Assembly (NCBI GenBank): GCA_003116975.1
Contig: BGKB01000274.1
Location: forward strand, 62,001-126,000
Direction of reading: 5' to 3'
Origin: Aurantiochytrium sp. KH105
Lineage: Eukaryota; Sar; Bigyra; Thraustochytrida; Thraustochytriidae
Length of the DNA stretch: 64,000 nucleotides
Position 1 is the stretch's first letter. Each line of letters begins with the position of its first letter. Made by a program: the position numbers and the translations under genes. The notes beneath the pieces were generated by a model that was given only the letters and a program-made list of their open reading frames with translations, was not told where the DNA came from and made no database searches. This document shows, in pieces, positions 27,403 through 38,400 of the stretch.

Positions 27403-27440
27403 GCTTGCTGCTTGCTTGCTTGCTTGCTCGCTCGCTCGCT
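27403..27440. repeat. CTTG/CTCG tetranucleotide microsatellite
   Basis: Imperfect CTTG then CTCG tandem copies, about 335 bp upstream of the CTDSP start. Confidence 0.85.
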
Positions 27441-27940
27441 GGCCTACTCACTTGCTTGCTTGCTTTCGCGCAGCCTACCTTGCGGCCTTGCCGTCTTCCC
27501 GCCTGCGCTGCGGTTTCCGCTGCGGCCAGGTCCTCCGCGTTGCCGTCTGCGCGCGACTGCCTCCGCGAGCCTTGCGCGTGCGAGTGCGTGCGCGTGCGAG
27601 CCCTCCGCCTCCTCCTGATCAGCCCAGGTCAGATCTGATCAAATCAAATCAAATCAAATCAATCGATCTGAGCTAGGCTGAGCTAACCTCGTCTGTCGCT
27701 GACCCGACCCGGCCCTCGCCTCGGCACGCCGCGCCCGCGCCCCGCGCCGCGCCGCAGACAGCCCGCCCGCCTCTTCGCAGCGCGCCGCCGCTCCTCCCGC
27801 GGGCCGCGACTCTCTCGATGCTGGCATTGTTGACGCCCCTCTTTCTCCATCATGGACTCGGCGCGTGCTCACGGGGTGCGCTAGCGGGGGGCGTAGCGTT
27901 TCGGCTAGCGCCGCGCCGCGCTCGGAAGCAGGCGCAGAGT

Positions 27941-27942
27941 GA

Positions 27943-27990
<48 letters not shown>

Positions 27991-27992
27991 AG
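27941..27992. repeat. (GAAA)13 microsatellite
   Basis: Thirteen perfect GAAA copies followed by a further purine-rich stretch to about 28060. The longest perfect simple repeat in the window. Confidence 0.95.
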
Positions 27993-28396
27993 CCGAGGAA
28001 AGCGAGGAAAGGGAAAGAGAAAGGAAGGAGGGAAGGAAGGAGAGGAAACGGAGAGGCGAGGTCGAGGGATTCGACGGGTTGACTGTGAAAATGCACAGCA
28101 GGGGCCGAGCCACGCGCGCGCGAGGACGCGCGAGAAGGCCGCGACGCAAGCGGGCACCGAGGCAAGCCAGCGCAGGCTCGAGACTTGGTGAAGAATTGAC
28201 GTATATTCTGAGACCTCTCGGGAATCGTGGACGGAGGCGGTCTGTGGGGTGCAGCACTGCGAGAAGTGGCCGATGCGCGACGCCGCTAGCATCAGCTGCA
28301 GCATGCATCAGCTGGCAGCATGGCACGGATCAGGGCTCAAGATCTTTGGAGCGAAAGTGAAGAATCAAAAGCATAACGTCAGCTCATTTACATTAG

Positions 28397-31204
28397 CTAG
28401 CCTTGGACCGTCGATGAACGTCGCAAACGTTGGTTCTCGGCGGAGGAGGAGGACGACGACGACGAAGAGGCCGAGTACGAGGCGGAGATGGCCGAAGAGA
28501 CCTGCTTGCGGGCATTGGAAAGCCGTGCGGCAGACTCCGTCTCTGTGAGAGGCGGGTCGCAACACATAATATGGTGAACAGCACCGGAGCTGGTCGAGGC
28601 ACACTGCGCGGTCCCATCCAGATAAAGTACAATGTTCTCGTCGGACTCGCACGAGCTGTGCGTGTCCGCGGTCCACAGAAGAACACCGAGATCGTCCGCA
28701 AAGCACGAAAAGTCGCCAACAAGGCCAGCGGCGCGCAATGACTCATCTTCGGAGAAAATGAGCTTATTTGCGGACGAAAGCTTGTGTGTCAGCGCCGCCG
28801 CAGTGCACATCTGCATTCCCATGATACGAGAGCAAAAGTCTGAAGCTGCAGCGTACGTGAGCGCTTGGCCTTGGCATGCTGCCTGCACGCAATTCGGAGA
28901 AGTCGGCGCCTCTGTTGGGCCCGCAGAAGGGGCCCTCGTTGGCGACATTGTCGGATCTGACGTATGTACCTCTGTCGGGCTCATCGAAGGGGCAATGGTT
29001 GGATAATTCGTAGTAGAGTTCCCGCTTGGGGTTCCCGACGTAAAATTGCCATCATTGCCCCCACCAAGATCCTCGGTCGGAGAGCTTGTCGGGGACAAAG
29101 TGCTCGAGGCCTGCTCTGTCGGGGACATTGTCGGGCTGCTCGTTGGCGATGCCGACGGTGCATTCGTCGGTGCATCTGTTGGGTGATTCGTTGGAGATTC
29201 TGTGGGTGCCTCCGTGGGATGCTCCGTTGGAGCAACAGTGGGGGCATCCGTCGGACATGGGACGCAAATGCCCCAATAAAGTCTGTATGCCTCGGCAGCC
29301 CGGTTGTACTCTGTCCTTGGTTGCGGTGCGCACCAGTAAAAATCCTCTGTGGACTTCATTTTGTTTATCCAAGCGCCAGTGTCATACGGACGATGGTCCC
29401 TAAAGGATGCCCCCTCGGTGAATTTTAGCGTAGGATCGCCGACTCGCAAATAGTCCCACTCAGTTGCGCAACGAATGACTTCTCCAGCCGGGAACATGTC
29501 AGAGTCCACGCTGTTGAGATCTGGACTATCAATCACGGTACCTCCATTTTTCTCACTAATGATCGAACCAATGCAGGCGTCACTCGGGCTGTTCAGAAAG
29601 GTTGATGCGGCGGACGCTTCCAGGTCGCTTGCGTTTACCAAGCTTTGCCCGTCGTCGCTTTCAATCTCGCATGAGAATGTGCTCCAACTCATTGCAAAGC
29701 CTTCATCGCATATGCACGACGATCCGATCATCTGCGAGTCGGCTGGACAAGCGATGCATGCTTCTGCGCCCAGTGCGGTGTCCGTTTCGAAAACTTCGTC
29801 CGTATCTACTTGATACGCATTGTCGCTAGTTTCGTAAAGTACCTGCCGAGGCGGCTGCAAATTGACGTCAATAGTCAGTGAGGTACGATCCAAGAAAACG
29901 ACTGTCGTTCGCGTCGCATCACTCGAGCGTTGCACCGAGGCCACCTGTTGACCCAAGGTCTCCCAGTCACCGTCCTTGAGGATCGCAAAACGAAGAGCCT
30001 TGACGTGGTGCAGGTCCTCAAGACTCATCTCGGCCAGGTCCAGCAGGCTTGGGAGGGAACCTTCGTAGAGGCTCACTTGAACCGGGCCTCTCGCGTCGCT
30101 AACTCTGTGTACGTTGAAAGGGTCCTTGTATGCGCGAAGCACGCTGTCGTCAGAGATGTCCACCACGTTAGCTGTTCGGATGGCGACCTGAAGGAACGCA
30201 AAGGCAGCTACCGCAAAAACTATGAGAAGACATCCCTTGGCGATGAAAGATTTTACGGTTATTCCCCGGGGGTGCTTGTGAGGAGGCGACGCGGCCGCAA
30301 GTGCCTCTCCCTCTTCAGATACAGGTGCTACCGCACTGATTGCCTTTGGTCTTGCTGCCGAGTCTGACGTCCGACGCCGCGTCATCGAAGACGTGTTCGG
30401 ACTCTTCGGAGACCATGCCTCTTGAGAAGTCGGCGAGCCTGGCAGTGCGGCAGCATGTCCTGCGGCGTGTCCTGCGGCATACCTGGACTGCGAATTGGCA
30501 ATTTGGTATTGCTGATACTGCTGGACCAAGTCGTTATTCGGTCGTCGATCCAAGTTTTCCTCGAAGGTGACTCCTCCTGGACTACTTAGAGATCCTTGCA
30601 CACCCTCGAGCGCAGGGAGCGTGGGCGAGGATACACCGTTGTTTGTAGGCGAAGTGAGGGTCTCGTTGTCGGAACTGAAGTAATTGTTGGCCCCATTTTC
30701 GCCGTTGAGCTTGCTCTCTGCAAGTCGTTCGAGCCTCCGTTGCTCTTTGCGTTCACGTTTTTGGCGCCGCTTCTCTTTTCTCTCTGCCTTGAGACGGCGT
30801 CGTTCCTCGTGCGAGAGTAACGATTCATCGACGTGGCCGTGGTGATGGCTATGATGGCCATGATGAGCATGATGCAAATTCACCTCGGCATCGTCAGACT
30901 CCACTTGAGCCTGCGCACCGACGCCTTCCGCGGGAAGCATGTGTTGCCAGTGCTTCGCGCAGCTTTTTGCTTCAGAGATACTCGAAAAAGAAACACCCCG
31001 TCGAGGAGGACTGGTCTTGCCGCGCTGCGTGGCGCGCCGCACCGCGATGCCCCGATATCGCGAACGTCCTTCTGCGTGAAGGACTTTGACTTCCTCGTTC
31101 GTCTTTTGCAAGGACGCCTATTTCGTCAGTGGCCGCTACCCTGCTTGCAACTCACCAATGCTGACGAACTCAGTTGTCTCTTTTTCACGCTTGCTCTCTG
31201 ACAT
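28397..31204 (-). CDS. Type II membrane protein with PT-repeat and Cys-rich extracellular region
   Basis: About 900 residues in one long frame (28397-31111); no homologue recognised. Order: a His-rich segment (HHAHHGHHSHHHGH), a basic helix rich in Glu/Arg/Lys, an Asn/Ser-rich linker, one membrane helix at about 30180-30258 (CLLIVFAVAAFAFLQVAI), then an extracellular part with a small Cys-rich module (CIACPADSQMIG...CICDEGF), a Pro-Thr repeat stalk (PTxxPTxxPT units, about 28910-29250), and a Cys-containing C-terminal domain ending in a Ser run. PT stalks of this kind are common in stramenopile surface proteins. The frame starts at TTG, so the 5' end is unresolved: an ATG at 31204 with a GTGAGT donor at 31155 and a CACTGAC branch site suggests a short first exon, of which a 66-nt intron (31090-31155) would keep phase. 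The first in-frame ATG inside the long exon is at 30940. Confidence 0.65.
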
Positions 31205-31958
31205 GCACTCACTTCTTGGAAGTATATTCTTTTCCAGTAGGCCTACTCCGCCGGGTCTGGAAGCGTCTTTCTTTAACGAATGAATCTGCAGCGGTCTTTG
31301 GAGCAAGTAGAACGTTTAGTCGAGCCGTCAAATGGTTTGGTGGCTGACCAGATAGATGGCAGACCAAAAGCTAAAAGCCAAAACGAGTCTTCATTACTTA
31401 GGATCCGAATTGAAAAAACTTTCCCTTGACTCGTCTCACGGACTCGGACTCAGACTCATAGAGGTGTGTACTCAACGGATATACATTCTTTTTTCTCTTG
31501 CACTGTTTAGGAAAAAAGGGCATTGCAGGTCTATTGACCAACGGCCATAATTGCTGATATCTCCAGCGTGAACATATGGTATCGTTGTTTTTGAGCGAGC
31601 GAGCGAGCGAGTGAGTGAGTCTATCAAGCAGTGAGTTATGAAGTCCCCAGCCGGCCAGCTACAATGCTAATTGCAAGCACAAGCGCAAAGCGAAAGTTTA
31701 CTCGACTTGTCATGAGAACGTTGGAAATGAATGCTTTGAGTGAGGAAAAGACGCAAATTTCGCTCCAAGTGCACTTTAGGTAAAGAATAGAAAAGCTCGC
31801 GTGCTTGGCGAACAAGCAAACGTGCATTGCATTAGCCGTCCTCGCGACAACGTTTGGACAAACTCGCGCGCCCGAGGCATCCATCCACGCAAATAGCCTA
31901 GCCGAACGTCGTGCCTGACACCGCATTGCGTTGCGGTAAGGAGATACGACAACACACA
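31205..31958. promoter_or_regulatory. Divergent intergenic region between the PT-repeat gene and CFAP52
   Basis: No gene seen. A GAGC/GAGT tetranucleotide run lies at 31592-31620. The frame just upstream of CFAP52 begins at GTG and was not used. Confidence 0.55.
31592..31620. repeat. GAGC/GAGT tetranucleotide microsatellite
   Basis: Short GAGC then GAGT tandem copies, about 340 bp upstream of the CFAP52 start. Confidence 0.85.
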
Positions 31959-33869
31959 ATGCCCAAGCCAGACGAGCTCGAGCTGGTCTCAGCGCTTGGC
32001 TTCGCCGGTTCCGTCTCGAGCGGCCTGGTGGCACACCCTGATGGCGAGCACATCATCTACCCGCTTGGATCTACGGTCGTAGTCAAAAATACCAAGACCG
32101 GTAAGCAAAACTTTCTGCACTCGCATACAGATGTGATCACCACCATCGCTCTCTCCCCGGACGGCACCAAGATTGCGTCTGGACAGCGCACCCATCTTGG
32201 CTTCAAGGCCAAGGCAGTCCTCTGGGACTTTGCGGCCGCAGCACTCGGAGAAGCGGACGCCACGCTGCTCGAGCTCCCAGCCTTCCACACCGGCAAGGTG
32301 CAGTCCCTCTCGTTCTCGCCAAGCAGCAAGTACCTTGCATCTCTCGGAGGAGCCGATGACAACAAGCTCGCCATCTGGAACACCGAGACCGGTGGCAAGG
32401 TCGGCTTCGCTCCGGCTGCCTCCGAGTCGGCACTCACGGTGCGTTTCTTCAATGGCACCGACGAGAAGCTCGTCACCGCTGGATACCATCACGTAAGACG
32501 CTGGACCATCGACTTTCAGGCAGAAAAGCTCGAGCATGTCGAAGCCAACATGGGCACCCTTCGTCGCATTTTTAAGTGCGTGGCCGTGGCCGAGGATGAC
32601 GCCGTCGCCTACTGCGGAACCTCGACAGGCGACATCTTGGCCATCGCCCTTACCCCGCGCATTCCCAACTTCCAGCAGGCCGGCAACGAGCTCTTTCGCA
32701 AGGGAATCCGCGCCATTACTTTTGTGCGCGCGCCCAATGGTCAGCCGCAAATCATCGCCGGCTGCGGCAACGGCAGTGTCGTTGCACTCTGCGCCAAGAC
32801 CCTGAAAAAGGTGGGCGCTGGCTCCGTCCTCGGAGAGGCCACTTCGGTGGCTCCCGTGCGCGCGTCGCCTTCGGATCGCGTGACTCAAATGTACATTGGC
32901 ACAAGCGAGAGCAACACGTACTTTTGCACGGACGTTGGCAGCCTGAAGGACTCGATTCAGCTGCGCTCCTCGTGTCATTTCCATCCGATCAACGATGTTG
33001 CCTTCCTGGAAGGTCTCGACGCCGTCTTTGTCACCTCCTCGCACAATGACATTCGAGTGTGGAACGCGCGCAAGCACCAAGAGCTTCTCCGCATTCAGGT
33101 TCCGAATGTGACGTGTAACGCTGTGGCCCTGCCCAAGAGCGGTGACCTCATCCTCTCTGGTTGGGATGACGGCAAGATCCGCGCCTTCAAGCCTGTCTCT
33201 GGAAAGCTGGAATTTGTCATCAACGATGCTCACCCCAACGGTGTGACAGCGCTCAGCGTCACGCACAATTGCCAGACCATCATCTCGGGCGGCCAGGAAG
33301 GCGCCGTGCGCTTCTGGGACATGCGCAGCCGCAAGATGAAGGCGTCCCTCAAGGAACACAAGGGCCCCGTGACCTCGATTTCGGTACGCGCAGACGATAA
33401 GGAATGCATTAGCTCCAGCGACGACGGCTCTTGCATTCAGTGGGACCTCATCAGCCACAGGCGCGCGCAGGCCATGTTTGCGCAGACCATGTTCAAGAAC
33501 GCACTCTATCACCCGGACGAGTCTCAAGTGCTTACGTGCGGATCGGACCGCAAACTCACTTATTGGGACGCTTTTGACGGCACTGCCATTCGCATTCTCG
33601 AGGCATCGCAGCATCAGATCAACGCGCTCGACGTCGACCGCGAAGGCGACTGCTTTGTCGCCGCGGGCAATGGCTGCCAAGTCAAGGTTTTTTCGTACGA
33701 TGAAGGCGATCTCGTCGCGCAGGGTGATGGCCACTCTGGTGCCATCAACGCTGTTCGCATCTCGCCGGACCAGCGCCGGCTCGTCTCAGTTGGCGACGAG
33801 GGCGCGATCTTTGTTTGGAGCTACCCGCGCCTTGATCTTCGCGCAGAGGAAGAGGCAAAGTACAAGTAA
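31959..33869 (+). CDS. CFAP52: Cilia- and flagella-associated protein 52 (WD-repeat)
   Basis: A 636-residue protein of WD40 repeats forming two propellers, close to the usual 620 residues. Matches to the CFAP52/WDR16 family run end to end: ELELVSALGFAGSV with HPDGEHIIYPLGSTV at the start, IASGQRTHLGFKA, YCGTSTGDILAI, the NDIRVWNARKHQELLRI block, GWDDGKIRAFKP, SDDGSCIQWDL, and GHSGAINAVRISPDQ near the end. In other eukaryotes it is a microtubule inner protein of motile axonemes, so the organism almost certainly makes motile flagella, as thraustochytrid zoospores do. Codon use is strongly G/C-ending, which leaves a long antisense frame open as an artefact. Confidence 0.95.
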   Translation: MPKPDELELVSALGFAGSVSSGLVAHPDGEHIIYPLGSTVVVKNTKTGKQNFLHSHTDVITTIALSPDGTKIASGQRTHLGFKAKAVLWDFAAAALGEADATLLELPAFHTGKVQSLSFSPSSKYLASLGGADDNKLAIWNTETGGKVGFAPAASESALTVRFFNGTDEKLVTAGYHHVRRWTIDFQAEKLEHVEANMGTLRRIFKCVAVAEDDAVAYCGTSTGDILAIALTPRIPNFQQAGNELFRKGIRAITFVRAPNGQPQIIAGCGNGSVVALCAKTLKKVGAGSVLGEATSVAPVRASPSDRVTQMYIGTSESNTYFCTDVGSLKDSIQLRSSCHFHPINDVAFLEGLDAVFVTSSHNDIRVWNARKHQELLRIQVPNVTCNAVALPKSGDLILSGWDDGKIRAFKPVSGKLEFVINDAHPNGVTALSVTHNCQTIISGGQEGAVRFWDMRSRKMKASLKEHKGPVTSISVRADDKECISSSDDGSCIQWDLISHRRAQAMFAQTMFKNALYHPDESQVLTCGSDRKLTYWDAFDGTAIRILEASQHQINALDVDREGDCFVAAGNGCQVKVFSYDEGDLVAQGDGHSGAINAVRISPDQRRLVSVGDEGAIFVWSYPRLDLRAEEEAKYK

Positions 33870-34198
33870 AAAGATTTACAATGTGGACGTGAGTCACTCA
33901 CCAGCTTTCGTTCCAACAATCCCACAAATATATGCACAAACTCCTCCGGGCTCACCTTTATCTGGTCTGGAAAAGAAAGTAATTTTCTTCTGACGCCACG
34001 AGCAATACCTTCTGCATCCGTTCGATCCAAGCATACATTTGGAGGACCTGTCTCTACCCTGAGAGGCCAACGAAGAAAACATAGAAAAGAAAAGAAAAAG
34101 AAAAGACCATGCAAATCTACAGAAGATGAGTACAGGACCCAATCTACACCTCAAGAAAAGGGCGATAGGATTATGAATTTCATCAACTCGACTCAAAG
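33870..34198. other. Convergent intergenic region, no gene seen
   Basis: 3' flanks of CFAP52 and MPDU1. AT-richer, with an AAAAG-rich stretch near 34080-34110. Confidence 0.6.
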
Positions 34199-34948
34199 TT
34201 ATTCTCTCTTGTACTTGGCAAAGTGCTCCGCCGTGCTCTTCCTATACCAGATAATCTGGGCCAAAATAATTGAATTGAAGAAAAGAGGCGAGATCTCGCC
34301 AAGGATAGCAACAGGCTCGCCTACCTCCTGAATCACCGTCAAAAGACGAACCAAACCCCCACCGACAGAGACTGCAAGCGTAGAAAGCGCCAAAACACCA
34401 GTGTGGCCATTGACGAAATTGGCATAAATTTGAGGCGAGCGCGCGAAGACCGCCCCACCGCTCGAATAAAGAATGAGCAAGGGTCGCATCTCTGGCGGAA
34501 GCCTTAGCATTCCTACAGTGACTACCGCTAGTCCTGCAGCCGAAGCCAGCGCGAAAGCCCCGCCTTTGCGACCGTAATAAACAATAAGACCAACAATGAC
34601 CATGTTCTGCGCCAGCAGAACGTACTTTTCACCATACGTGCTGAATGGACTGCCAAGCATGGCATGGTATACGAGCACTGCAACGTACATGGTCGTTTCC
34701 AGATACACCGAAGTTGTTGAGAGCCCATCGACAGAGCGTGCCTTGAGAATGTTGAGGATGAGCGGCAACTTGAGCACAGTTGCCATCACGATGATGCCGT
34801 ATCCGGCAACCTTACTCAGCGTCTCTTTCAAGCAGAGAGTATCGGCCACATTCAGGTCCAGTACCAGCGAGTCGAAGCACCCGTCAGAGATAAGTAACGG
34901 GCTCACGAGGGGCCTCGTCAGGTTGAGAGCATCGCGTAGAACCTCCAT
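34199..34948 (-). CDS. MPDU1: Mannose-P-dolichol utilization defect 1 protein
   Basis: A 249-residue multi-pass protein of the PQ-loop/SWEET-like fold. It aligns along its length with MPDU1: CLKETLSKVAGYGII, a KLPLILNILKARSVDGLS PQ-type loop, FSTYGEKYVLLAQN, a second loop around ARSPQIYANFVNGHTG, and GGGLVRLLTVIQEVG. MPDU1 is an ER membrane protein needed for use of dolichol-phosphate mannose and glucose in N-glycan, GPI and C-mannosyl synthesis. Length equals the usual family length (about 247). The ATG at 34948 is the first in frame. An inverted repeat (GTACCC-G-GGGTAC) lies about 53 bp upstream. Confidence 0.9.
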   Translation of the reverse strand: MEVLRDALNLTRPLVSPLLISDGCFDSLVLDLNVADTLCLKETLSKVAGYGIIVMATVLKLPLILNILKARSVDGLSTTSVYLETTMYVAVLVYHAMLGSPFSTYGEKYVLLAQNMVIVGLIVYYGRKGGAFALASAAGLAVVTVGMLRLPPEMRPLLILYSSGGAVFARSPQIYANFVNGHTGVLALSTLAVSVGGGLVRLLTVIQEVGEPVAILGEISPLFFNSIILAQIIWYRKSTAEHFAKYKRE

Positions 34949-35411
34949 GCTCTTGATTTCTACTTCCTTTGTTCACTCGCTGATCCAGACTTGCTTTGTC
35001 GTACCCGGGGTACGCTGTCCTGAGTACAGCGCAGCCTTCGGCCCCTTCACACGTCCGCTGGGTCGCGGTTGTCGCGGACGCGCCACGTTGGCAAGGATTC
35101 TGTAGTTCTTTTGCTTCACTTCTTCTTCTTCTTTCGATCTATACAAGTATGATAGCTGAGCAGCAACGGGGAATGTGATTTTCTATCCTTGAGCAAAAGG
35201 GCAAAAGTTCGTGCGCTGATAATTCACCAACCAAGTATTCCGCAGCGTCGTTTTTATGTAGAGATAAAGAATAAGCCTTCGACAGTCTGAGTCTGTGACC
35301 CCAAGATAGGCGTATAATAGTTTTACCTGGCCGCACGCAAATCTCCTGGGAAACAACAAAATTTACTTTTTCTTTTTTTCCTAGTACGTATACCACGATT
35401 TTTCTAACCAA
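34949..35411. promoter_or_regulatory. MPDU1 upstream region / 3' flank of the giant gene
   Basis: Contains GTACCCGGGGTAC at 35001-35013 followed by a GCTGT...ACAGC inverted repeat at 35014-35030. No gene seen. Confidence 0.4.
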
Positions 35412-38400
35412 TCAGAAACGCACGTTCATAAGCGATGGCCGCGCCTTGTCGCAGACAGAGCAGTAAAACGATCCCTCGTCGTTGAACATAGTGCAGCCGC
35501 CGAACTCCGGATCGCACATCCATTTGTCGTTGGGGACAACAAGATTACCATCCCAGCCAGATCCGCACGCCTGGCACTCCACATCAGAAGGCAGGTTGAG
35601 GCACGTACAGACCGGGCATTGCCAACGCTGGTTGCGTCGCTCCTCGTCAAGGTCAACGCGGTCGTCATCCCGCGTAAGAAGGTTGTCTGGGAGATGAAGT
35701 GCGTCCACAAATCGATCCCAGCTAATCGTACCCGCGTTTTCCTCATCAATGAGATTCACAACAAGAGCCACATCAGCGGGTGAATATCCAAGTCGAAGAT
35801 CCTCGATCATACGCTGCAGCTCCGCGTGCGTTAGCGTGCCATCGTTATCCGCATCGGCACGCGTAAAGGTGGCGAGCAGATCGATCGTGTTCTTGGGCGA
35901 CCGCAAGACGCGGAGCAGCGACACACTGAGCTGCTGCAACTTGGCGCGGGCGCTGAGCAAGTGCCACTCGGATCGCTCCGTGAAGAGCTTGGCGAGCGGC
36001 GTGTCGCCCCAGAGATACTTTTCGCGGCGGCGAAGGCGCAAGTTTGACTCAAAATGATCAACGCGAGCCTGGATCTCCGACGCAGAAAATGCAGACTCCA
36101 AGAGCTCGAGCTCTTCATCAGAGTAATGCATGTCGCAATTCACGAAGCGGAGACAGGCCAAGACGAGATCCTTGTCGTGGTCGCCTTCAGCACGCTCTAG
36201 ATGCATCGTCGGACTCGTGTCAATACAACTTCCGTCTTCAATCGAAAGCAGGGCGTAGTCACTTGTAATGTCCGACTGAGGCGTGTGCAGTACGCGGCGC
36301 AGCGTTTCGGCTTCGGCGAGCGAGACCGATACAAAGAACTTGCCCGCGTGAGGGTTTCGAGACGGAGGAAGCCGCTCGGCCACAGAGCGCCGCAAGGTGA
36401 GATCAGCGGGGCTCGCTGGCGCCGTGGCGACCGCGATGGCACGCACCGCAGCCGCGTTGGGCGCGAGACCAAACTCGCTCATCAGATGCTGATGCAATAG
36501 AGGCACGAGCTTGCCCAGCTGCTCCGTAAACGAGGAAGGCGACCACTCGAGCACGACCATGACATTTTTCAATCGGCGATCGCCCAGACCAATCCATCGG
36601 GGCCGGAACCAGTTGTCGCTCAACAAAAGGTTATCCGGGTAGTCGAGCTGCGGCTGCGACTCCCGCACGCGAAAGTCCGCAAACCGGTAAAATGGTTCGT
36701 CGCCAATCACGCCCGAAGGTTTTGCGTTAAGGTGCGCAACATCCCACGGATTTGCCTGCTCGTCATCGCGCGAGAAGCGGCTCACCTTCTCTTGCTCCTC
36801 TTCGGCCTCTTCCTCTTGCTGCTGCTGCTGCTCCTGTTCGTTCTCATTGACGATTTCAGCCTCGAGTTCCTCGGATTTGAGATCCTTCGTGTACTTGACG
36901 CGTTCGACAATATCTTCCACGAGACTGCGGGCCGCGTCCGAGGTGGCGAAATCCTTGTTCTCTTGTACTAAATTCTTCACCTTTTCGTGGAACGGTTTGG
37001 GCGCGGGAATGTGATCAGGAACCTCAAAGCCCACGGGCTCGCGAAAGAGCTCAATGCACCGCACCAACCACTCGCGCTCTTCGGCAGAGAGCACCGCTGT
37101 GCCAGGCCCGTCAGCGCCGTCCACGAATCGACGAAGTCGTTGAGAATTTGTCATCGCATCAGGGGCATCGGGAAGGAGCGGCGAGTGTGCCTTGACGTCG
37201 CCAACAAGTGACGAGAGGGCCTCCTTTCGCCAGCAATTGTAAAGTTCCTGGAAACTCAGCATCGAAAATTGGATAGCCTCCATGCGCATGCTGTTGACAA
37301 GTAGCCATGCAGGGACATCGAGAGGCTTGACCGCGCTGTGGCGCAGACTGAGGTCCTTTTTGATGAGTTGCTCAACCTCAGCAATGAGATAAAGCTCCAC
37401 CTTTTGGCCGACGCCGATGCCGCGCATGCGAAAAGAGCCTTGCGCGTAGTCGCGAAAGGTCATATCCTTGCCAATCGTCACGACGGCGCGAGCGTCTGGT
37501 GCTTGTTTGATGTCCATTCCTGTTGTATGCACTTGATCGTAGAACGTGAAGCGTCGCGACGGATCGACGCCACACTGCGAGAGGTGAAGACTCTTGCCGC
37601 TCGACCTTTGCAAGAACATCTTGCGATCCGCCCGATCGAGATAGACGACGCCTTCAAACTGCGACCGGGGCAAAAAGTCTAGCAGGTAATGAGCCACCTG
37701 TTCATTGTCCATGCCTGTGATGAGGGCTCCCGTGTCGATAAGAGCATGAATTGGGGGCTGACTTGCCGCGACATCCCGCAGCAAACTCTTGGCCGTCCAG
37801 TCTGACTTATGCTTGACCGTGACCACCTCATCTGACGAGAGCACATGCATAATCTTGCCATCCGAGCCGGGCTCATACATGCACGAGCCGAGATCGTCGG
37901 GCAGCAAGTTACTCGGTGTTCCCGAGAAACCGATGCGCTTCTGAAACAACAAGGTGCTGCCAAGTTCGTGGCCGCAGGCGCTAATTTTGATGCTTTGAAA
38001 GTTCATGCATGCCGGGAACACGTGTTGACGCAGGTAATACGTGATGACGCGCTCCTCTTTGCGCAGCAAATGAAAGAGACGGTCGAGCTGTTTCGGGTCG
38101 TTTGCTTGAAAGAGAGGCAAGGGAAGCACAGGGAGTTGTTCGCCCAGATCGCGCGACGCATGCTCGAGCCAGGCCCGGAACAACCGACTCGAGGGGCGCT
38201 GGTCCCGCGGGCCCACCTCACGGCTGAAATCGGCCTTGAGCTGCGTCACAATTGTGCGCATATCATTCAGACGAAGACCCTCGTATCTGTAGCCGAGAAC
38301 CGAAAGCCCAATGACAACGTCTGGGTGGGCGAACTCCGATGACCGCGAAGGCACATCCTTGCCGACAAACGGCACCGCCATGAGCTTGCGCGAGAGGGGC

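Larger units (their letters stand above)
27071..28396. other. 1.3-kb intergenic region with microsatellites
   Basis: Contains the CTDSP promoter (CACGTG at 27101-27106 and 27118-27123), CTTG/CTCG runs at 27403-27440, an AAATC run at about 27645-27662 and a (GAAA)13 run at 27941-27992. Open frames are low complexity. No gene recognised. Confidence 0.55.

Noticed and set aside
31989-33734. 581-codon open frame antisense to CFAP52
   Set aside because: Its product resembles nothing and mirrors the CFAP52 frame. Strong G/C-ending codon use leaves antisense frames open. The same explains long antisense frames over ALDH7A1 (13202-14944), GT90 (15666-17006), BIG and the giant gene.
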